A stretch of 19,713 bases of DNA from CALJUZ01 sp003387805. GTDB taxonomy: Bacteria > Bacillota > Limnochordia > Limnochordales > ZCTH02-B6. Shown here piece by piece: positions 14,984-19,713 of this stretch. Under the pieces are notes generated by a model. The model was not told the origin of the DNA. It saw only the letters and a list, made by a program, of their open reading frames with translations, and searched no databases. How positions within the stretch are numbered: position 1 is the first letter of the stretch; each line of letters begins with the position of its first letter. The position numbers were made by a program, and so were the translations under genes. The stretch lies in NCBI GenBank assembly GCA_937975235.1, contig CALJUZ010000202.1:1-19713 (forward strand), given 5' to 3'.

Positions 14984-14991
14984 AAAAACGA

Positions 14992-15001
14992 GACTTAAGT
15001 C
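14992..15001. promoter_or_regulatory. Perfect 10-bp palindrome upstream of the kinase gene
   Basis: GACTTAAGTC reads the same on both strands and lies just upstream of the sigma-H-like promoter at 15004. It could be a regulator-binding site, or may simply reflect the AT-rich island it sits in. Confidence 0.3.
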
Positions 15002-15003
15002 CC

Positions 15004-15030
15004 AAAGGAATAGACTAGAGAAAATTGAAA
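15004..15030 (+). promoter_or_regulatory. Sigma-H-like promoter of the histidine kinase gene
   Basis: AAAGGAATA (15004-15012), an 11-base spacer and ATTGAAA (15024-15030) match the Bacillus sigma-H consensus RnAGGAwWW-N11/12-RnnGAAT at every defined position except the last. It lies in an AT-rich gap and would give a leader of about 50 bases before ATG 15092. The match is to B. subtilis; sigma-H specificity in this organism is assumed. Confidence 0.5.
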
Positions 15031-15091
15031 AAATACAGCCCGGAAAACTGGGAGGCTTGATACGTTCCGACATCTGACGGGAGGGAGCGGT

Positions 15092-15865
15092 ATGGGAGCG
15101 ACCACGCCCCAGCGGGCCGTCAGCGGCTCGGCGCTGGCTGTCGGCGCCGACGCGGGAGAAGCGCTCCTGTCGCTGGACGACTTGACGTCGCTGCAGCGGC
15201 TGACGTCCTTTACGGCCCACGAAGTGCGCAATCCGCTGGCCGCCATGCGGGCCATGGTGCAGCTGGCCCTGGCCACCGACGACGACGACCGCCGCCAGGA
15301 GCTGCTGCGCAAGGTCATCTATTCCATCGACGATTTGAGCCAGTTTTTGACCGAGCTGGTGTCGCTGGCCGGCGTGCAGGAGTCCATGCTCGTACGGCTG
15401 GACGTGCGCCCCGTCATCGTGGAAGTGATGCGCTTGTTCGCGGTGCAGGCGGATCTTCTCAACGTGCGCATGACGATGCGGGTGCCCGAGGGCCTGCCGC
15501 CGGTGTGGGGCAACGCTCCCCTGCTGCGCCACGCCATCATGAACCTGGTCAAAAACTCCATGGAGGCCATGCCGCGAGGCGGCGCCCTCACCATCGCCGT
15601 GAAGCATTTGTCCGACCGCAATTCGGTCTGCATCGCCATCCGCGACACGGGCGCCGGCATTCCCGAGGAGCGGCGGACGCGGCTCTTTACGGGGGTGCCC
15701 GACGGGCGGCGGGGCGCCGGCATCGGCCTGCCCTTCGTCCACCACGTCATCACGCAGGTCCACCGCGGCACGCTGCGGTTTGAGTCCCGGGTCGGCGTGG
15801 GCACCACCTTTTATTTGGAGCTGCTGCCGGCCACCGCGCCGCTGGCGCCGGGCCGGCCGGGTTGA
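15092..15865 (+). CDS. Soluble sensor histidine kinase (HisKA-HATPase_c), sporulation-kinase-like
   Basis: A 257-residue kinase with no transmembrane segment and no clear sensor domain; ATG 15092 follows GGGAGGG. The dimerisation/phosphoacceptor helix has FTAHEVRNPLAAM (40-52), with H43 as phosphorylation site. The ATPase domain shows the N box LVKNSMEAM (152-160), G1 DTGAGIP (185-191), G2 GAGIGLPF (208-215) and a final GTTFYLELLP. The first 35 residues are short and acidic and may take an input from a partner. No response regulator is adjacent, so it is an orphan kinase. The catalytic core resembles Kin-type kinases that phosphorylate Spo0F/Spo0A, and the promoter ahead of it looks like sigma-H. 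A role in sporulation phosphorelay is inferred, not shown. Confidence 0.9.
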   Translation: MGATTPQRAVSGSALAVGADAGEALLSLDDLTSLQRLTSFTAHEVRNPLAAMRAMVQLALATDDDDRRQELLRKVIYSIDDLSQFLTELVSLAGVQESMLVRLDVRPVIVEVMRLFAVQADLLNVRMTMRVPEGLPPVWGNAPLLRHAIMNLVKNSMEAMPRGGALTIAVKHLSDRNSVCIAIRDTGAGIPEERRTRLFTGVPDGRRGAGIGLPFVHHVITQVHRGTLRFESRVGVGTTFYLELLPATAPLAPGRPG

Positions 15866-15953
15866 AAAATACTCCATTTTGTGCGATGAAACCCACGGCC
15901 CGCCATGCTACCGTAAGACCAAGCCGAGATCCTGGTCGAAGGAGGTGGTTGGC

Positions 15954-16226
15954 ATGGCGGGCGTCGGAACGACGGCGGCGCAGCAGGCGGCCAGGCCCTT
16001 CTGGGACGTGGAGCGCCTTATCGGCCAAGTGCGCAAGAACGACCGGGGCGAAGTGATCCAGGTCCGGCACACGGAGAAAGACAACCGCACGTACGTGGAC
16101 GTGCGGGTCTTTTACCCCGGCGGCGACAACCGCCTGCGCCCCGGCAAAGGCATCGCCTTGCCGGCGGATTTGGCCGACGAGGTGGCCGGCTTCATCCTGC
16201 AGGCCAGCGAATCCATCAAGAATTAG
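15954..16226 (+). CDS. PC4/YdbC-family single-stranded DNA-binding protein
   Basis: A 90-residue protein starting at ATG 15954 behind a perfect AAGGAGGTG (15939-15947). The PC4 fold shows as VIQVRHTEKDNRTYVDVRVFY (35-54, curved beta strands) followed by RPGKGIALP (62-70) and a C-terminal helix ADLADEVAGFILQAS. This matches YdbC of Firmicutes, a dimeric PC4-like protein that binds ssDNA through the beta saddle. Its cellular role in bacteria is not settled; transcription or repair have been suggested. It lies 88 bp after the kinase and ends 2 bp from the stop of the convergent phosphoesterase gene. Confidence 0.85.
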   Translation: MAGVGTTAAQQAARPFWDVERLIGQVRKNDRGEVIQVRHTEKDNRTYVDVRVFYPGGDNRLRPGKGIALPADLADEVAGFILQASESIKN

Positions 16227-16228
16227 CG

Positions 16229-17092
16229 CTAGCGGGGTTCGGAGGGCGGCTGCTGCAGGCCCGGGCGTCGCACCAGCCGGATGACGGCCACTTCCGGCGG
16301 GCAAAACAGGCGCATGCGCAGCCCGCTGGTGCCGATGCCGCGATGGACGAACATGGGCGTGCCGCCGCGCTCCACCAGGCCGGCGGAGAACCGCCGGCCG
16401 ACGCGCCGGGTGTTGGTGTGGAGGGGAAAACCGCCGGGCAGGCAAATCTGCCCACCGTGGGTGTGGCCGGCGAGGATCAAGTCCGCGCCGGCCCCTTCCG
16501 CGTCCGGGAACACGTCGGGCGAGTGGGCCAGCAGGATGACGGGCTCCCGCTCATGGCCCTGCGGAGGGGGCACCGCGGCCAGGGCCCGTTCTACGTCGGC
16601 CCGGCCGGTATGCGGGTCGTCCACGCCGACGAAGTGGAGCCGCCGGCCCCGTTCGGTCACCACGGCCGCGTCGTTGACCAGCAGCCGCACGCCGGCCCGG
16701 GCCAGGTCCCGGGCCAGCGCCTCGGTGTTCACGGGCGGGCGGTAGTCATGGTTGCCGAAGACGCCGAAAACGACCCGATCGCGCCCGATTTCCATCAGCA
16801 TCGGAATCAGAGCCTGGGCGCCTATGGGGCCGCCCAGGAAGTCGCCGGTGATGGCCACCACCCGGGCGGGCAACGGCCGCAGCGCCCGCAAGAGATCTTG
16901 TTCGTACGGGCCGTAGCCGGTCAGATGCAGATCGGACAAGTGGATGATCTCGAAGCCGTCCAGTTCTTCGGGCAGATCCCGCACGGGCACCTCCACCGTG
17001 GTCAGGTGGAGCCGCCGGGTCTCCCGGCGCCCCTGAAAGGCCAGCCAGCCGGCCGCCGCGGCCAGCGCGGCGACGATGAGGGCCGTCGTCAT
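16229..17092 (-). CDS. YkuE/LpxG-type membrane-anchored metallophosphoesterase
   Basis: A 287-residue calcineurin-like phosphoesterase with one N-terminal transmembrane helix (about 3-20). The dimetal site is complete: SDLHL (D54, H56), GDF (D84), GNHD (N114, H115), AHSPD (H190) and GHTHGGQ (H210, H212). ATG 17092 follows GGGAG by about 10 bases. The family includes YkuE of Bacillus, YaeI of E. coli and LpxG of Chlamydia, the last hydrolysing UDP-2,3-diacylglucosamine in lipid A synthesis. With an LPS exporter in the same window an LpxG-like role is possible, but sequence alone does not separate it from YkuE. It lies 22 bp after the M61-like gene and is probably co-transcribed with it. Confidence 0.88.
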   Translation of the reverse strand: MTTALIVAALAAAAGWLAFQGRRETRRLHLTTVEVPVRDLPEELDGFEIIHLSDLHLTGYGPYEQDLLRALRPLPARVVAITGDFLGGPIGAQALIPMLMEIGRDRVVFGVFGNHDYRPPVNTEALARDLARAGVRLLVNDAAVVTERGRRLHFVGVDDPHTGRADVERALAAVPPPQGHEREPVILLAHSPDVFPDAEGAGADLILAGHTHGGQICLPGGFPLHTNTRRVGRRFSAGLVERGGTPMFVHRGIGTSGLRMRLFCPPEVAVIRLVRRPGLQQPPSEPR

Positions 17093-17114
17093 TGACTATC
17101 AGCTCCCGGGCGGT

Positions 17115-18596
17115 TCACGGCCCGTCCTCCCCGCGCGTGGCCAGCCAGCGGCGGTACACCCCGTCGAAGTCCGCGGGCGGAATGCGGCTGCCGAACAGGT
17201 ACTGCTCCGCAAAGGCCGACAAATCGCCGAATTCGGCCACGGACGACAACAGCCTCGCGGTATGGAACACCGCGCTCGGGTTGCGGCGCTGCTCCTCGGC
17301 GGCTTCCCGCCACATGTCCATAATGGACGCCGCGCCGGCCGACGCCTCCCGCAGCTCCACGTCCAGCAGGAAAGCCACCAGCGGGGCGCGGAACTCCAGC
17401 ACGCGCTGGGAGGCGTGGGAGCGCGGAGAGGTCACCCCGGCCAGCACCAACGACGGCCATCCGGGCCCGGTGTAGTGAATGCCGGTGGCGTACAGCGTGC
17501 GCAGCGCGAGGTACATCTCATCGGCGCTCATGTAGCCCAGCTCGTGCAGCAAGAGCAGCGTCGCGTATTCGGGCAGCCCTTCGGCAAACCACGCCGCTTC
17601 GGGCAACGTGGTCACGGTGCGCTGAAGCAGCCAGTCGATGACCGTGCGGGCCGCGTGCTTGCGCCACCAGTCCAGACCGCCCAGCCCGGTCCAAAGCACC
17701 ATGGTGCGGTGGCCCACGGTGTGGCCGGCGATGATCGGGTTGAGGCGCAGCGCGCCCGGGTAGCGGATGTGGAAGAACGTCACGTCGGTGAGGAACTGGC
17801 CGAATCCGGCCTCCGCCAGGGCCGCAACCATCGTGTTCAAGGACTCCGCCGCAGCTTCGGCGGGCCAGGGCATGGCCCCGGCGGTGACGACGGTGACCCG
17901 GCCGCCCGGTGTGTCTTGCGCGTCCACGGCCACCGGGCCCATCAGCAGCACCAGCCGCTCCACATCGGCCACGGGCGTGGCCCGTCCGGACGGCAGCTCG
18001 CCGATGTCGGCCGCAAAGGCCCGCCACTCCGGGGGCAAATGGACCGTGACGGTGGCCGCGCCCGCGGGCGGCGCGCCGACGGGCCGCGCCAGCGTGTCCC
18101 GGCCGGCCACGTAGGCGAAATCCCCCAGGTAGGCGGACGCGTACGGCGCTTCGGGCTGCGCGGCGGGGTTTATCAGCCCCCCGCGCAGCCGCACGGAGTA
18201 GCCGACGGTAACGGGCGTCGCGGCCGGGATGTCAATGCGTACAGCGTTGCCATCTCCGTCGCTGACGGGCGCGTCACCGCCGCGGGAGGCGGGTTCTGCG
18301 CCCTCCTCCGCCGGCACGCCGGGCGGCGCCACGACGCGGACGTCCTCCGGGGAGAGTCCCTCGGGCAGCCGCAGCTCCACCGGCCCGCCGGCGAATCCGG
18401 CCTCCGGGAAGATGGTCAGGCGCACGTCAAGCCGAGGTTCCCGGTCCAAAGGAACGATGATCTCGTAGGCGATGCCCTCGGCGGGCGCGTGCTGGGCATG
18501 GGCGGCCGGCGCGCCGGCGAGGGCCAATACGCACAGCCAGGCCGTGAACAAGAGCACGGCCGTCGCGGCCAGCCGTGACCGGCGGGTCGGGATCAT
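17115..18596 (-). CDS. Exported M61-like (gluzincin-related) protein lacking the HExxH zinc site
   Basis: A 493-residue protein beginning at ATG 18596 behind GGGGGAGG. A signal peptide spans residues 1-35 (cleavage near AHA-Q). Residues about 40-215 are beta-rich, with YLGDFAYVAG and TVTVHLPPEWRAFAA resembling the N-terminal domain of M61 glycyl-aminopeptidases. Residues about 250-490 are helical and contain WFAEGLPEYATLL (336-348), matching the W-x-x-EG-x-x-EY motif that supplies the third zinc ligand. The place where HExxH should stand reads WRKHAARTVIDWL, so the catalytic Glu and second His are absent. It is thus likely a non-catalytic or altered member, perhaps a binding protein outside the cytoplasmic membrane. 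The family assignment rests on motif resemblance only. Confidence 0.7.
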   Translation of the reverse strand: MIPTRRSRLAATAVLLFTAWLCVLALAGAPAAHAQHAPAEGIAYEIIVPLDREPRLDVRLTIFPEAGFAGGPVELRLPEGLSPEDVRVVAPPGVPAEEGAEPASRGGDAPVSDGDGNAVRIDIPAATPVTVGYSVRLRGGLINPAAQPEAPYASAYLGDFAYVAGRDTLARPVGAPPAGAATVTVHLPPEWRAFAADIGELPSGRATPVADVERLVLLMGPVAVDAQDTPGGRVTVVTAGAMPWPAEAAAESLNTMVAALAEAGFGQFLTDVTFFHIRYPGALRLNPIIAGHTVGHRTMVLWTGLGGLDWWRKHAARTVIDWLLQRTVTTLPEAAWFAEGLPEYATLLLLHELGYMSADEMYLALRTLYATGIHYTGPGWPSLVLAGVTSPRSHASQRVLEFRAPLVAFLLDVELREASAGAASIMDMWREAAEEQRRNPSAVFHTARLLSSVAEFGDLSAFAEQYLFGSRIPPADFDGVYRRWLATRGEDGP

Positions 18597-18630
18597 GGCC
18601 GTTCCTCCCCCCGAAGCGTGTCCCTACAGT

Positions 18631-18655
18631 ATTCTGGCTCGGGAGGACGCTCCCT
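18631..18655 (-). promoter_or_regulatory. Possible promoter of the M61-like/phosphoesterase operon
   Basis: On the minus strand AGGG (18655-18652) is followed after 17 bases by GAAT (18634-18631), a sigma-H-like spacing with one mismatch in the -35. The same place offers AATACT as an ordinary -10 but no -35. It would leave a leader of about 28 bases. Confidence 0.25.
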
Positions 18656-18746
18656 GCACGATGTTGAACGATCGCGGGGCGCATGTTAAACGGCGAGGGG
18701 TTCCTGGATATTCCTGCAATGAGAACACTGCAAGGGAGACGCCGCG

Positions 18747-19637
18747 ATGAAGATCGCTCTCATAGGTGTGCCGATGGATTTGGGCGCCAACCGGCGGGGC
18801 GTGGACATGGGGCCCAGCGCCCTGCGGTACGCGGGGCTGCAGAAAGCGCTGGCCGGGCTGGGACACTCGGTGACGGACCTGGGCGACTTGGTCGTGCCCG
18901 GGCCTGAAGCCAGCGACCCCGGTGAGCCCCGCGCCAGGTACTTGCAGAAAATCGTCGAGGTGTGCGGCCAGCTGCGGGATCGGGTGGCGGACGCAGCGCG
19001 GGCGGGCGCGCTGCCGCTGGTGCTGGGCGGCGATCACAGCCTGTCCGTGGGCACGGTCAGCGGGGTGCGGCGGGTGCACCCCGGCACGGGCGTCATCTGG
19101 CTGGACGCGCACGGGGACTTCAACACGCCCGACACGACGCCGTCGGGCAACGTGCACGGCATGTCGCTGGCGGCGCTGCTGGGGCTGGGTGCCGAGGAGC
19201 TGGTGGCGCTGATGGACGGCCGGCCGGTGCGGCCCGAGCAGGCGGTGCTCATCGGCGTACGGGACCTGGACGACGGCGAGCGGGACCTGCTGCGGCAGTC
19301 GGGCGTGCGGGTGTTCAGCATGCAGGAGGTGGACCGGCACGGGCTGCCGGCGGTCATGGAGGAGGCGCTGGCCGGGCTGCGCCGGCACGTGGACCGTATT
19401 CATCTCAGCCTGGACCTGGACGTGTTCGAGCCGGACCTGGCTCCCGGCGTCGGCACGCCGAAGCCGGGCGGCCTGACGTACCGGGAAGGGCACCTGGCCA
19501 TGGAGATGATCGCCGAGGAGGGGATGCTGGTCTCCATGGAGCTGGTGGAGGTCAATCCGATCCTCGACGACGCGAACCGGACGGCGAGGCTGGCCGTGGA
19601 CATGGCCCGGTCGGCGCTCGGAGCCCGCGTGTTGTAG
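18747..19637 (+). CDS. rocF: Arginase
   Basis: A 296-residue ureohydrolase that would hydrolyse arginine to ornithine and urea in the cytoplasm, using two manganese ions. Metal ligands are GGDHS (H97), DAHGDFN (D120, H122, D124) and SLDLDVFEPD (D223, D225). The arginase-type substrate loop SGNVHGM (133-139) and the ELVEVNP motif (265-271, E268) separate it from agmatinases. Length is standard for bacterial arginase. ATG 18747 follows GGGAG by 8 bases. It stands alone between the divergent M61-like gene and the window edge, with no rocD or transporter seen. The symbol is given by family, with slight doubt about close relatives such as formimidoylglutamase. Confidence 0.93.
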   Translation: MKIALIGVPMDLGANRRGVDMGPSALRYAGLQKALAGLGHSVTDLGDLVVPGPEASDPGEPRARYLQKIVEVCGQLRDRVADAARAGALPLVLGGDHSLSVGTVSGVRRVHPGTGVIWLDAHGDFNTPDTTPSGNVHGMSLAALLGLGAEELVALMDGRPVRPEQAVLIGVRDLDDGERDLLRQSGVRVFSMQEVDRHGLPAVMEEALAGLRRHVDRIHLSLDLDVFEPDLAPGVGTPKPGGLTYREGHLAMEMIAEEGMLVSMELVEVNPILDDANRTARLAVDMARSALGARVL

Positions 19638-19713
19638 TCATCTGTGAAAAAAGGCCGTCGGGGTGCCGTTCCGGGGGACGCTCGCTCCGGCCCTCCTGGC
19701 CTCCGCTCGCTCG

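Noticed and set aside
13811..15877. 688-residue minus-strand open frame
   Set aside because: It runs antisense across the dehydrogenase and kinase, both of which have full family motifs, and its sequence is low-complexity with no recognisable domain.
19638..19713. Possible terminator or next gene after arginase
   Set aside because: Only a weak GGCCG/CGGCC pairing with a long loop is visible, and the sequence is cut at the window edge.

Overview
The window is very GC-rich, densely coded bacterial chromosome with strong Shine-Dalgarno sequences and several GTG/TTG starts. The gene content points to a spore-forming Firmicute (Bacillota) with an outer membrane. It has a YheC/YheD-type endospore-coat ATP-grasp protein and Firmicutes-type regulators. 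It also has an LPS-export ATPase and permease (LptB, LptF/G) and two SLH-domain outer-membrane proteins ending in phenylalanine. A high-GC lineage such as Limnochordia would fit, but that placement is inferred from gene content and not from a marker gene.

Layout. (1) 1-2024: a yheC/D-like gene (minus strand, cut by the left edge) divergent from a GNAT acetyltransferase. (2) 2143-5190: a tight envelope operon, lptB, lptF/G (GTGA overlap) and a DUF3084 membrane/coiled-coil protein. (3) 5191-11985: a 440-bp leader region, then a large OmpM-like protein (signal peptide, SLH, about 380 residues of helix, beta-barrel), a strong terminator, a RuvC/YqgF-fold nuclease, a second shorter SLH porin and an exported protein of unknown function. 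(4) 12050-13777: a bidirectional terminator, then an XRE regulator divergent from an orphan ParB. (5) 13778-16226: two strong hairpins, a beta-hydroxyacid dehydrogenase, a soluble histidine kinase behind a sigma-H-like promoter, and a PC4/YdbC ssDNA-binding protein. (6) 16229-18596 (minus): an exported M61-like protein that seems to lack its zinc site, followed by a YkuE/LpxG-type metallophosphoesterase. (7) 18747-19637: arginase, then a short cut edge.

Regions 2 and 3 read as one functional block: LPS transport to the outer membrane beside the SLH proteins expected to anchor that membrane to the cell wall, with a DUF3084 protein that could span the periplasm. Several upstream regions carry AGGA-N17/18-GAA patterns resembling sigma-H promoters. 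The best is in front of the kinase, which would fit a link to entry into sporulation. I see no mobile elements, CRISPR arrays, tRNAs or rRNAs.
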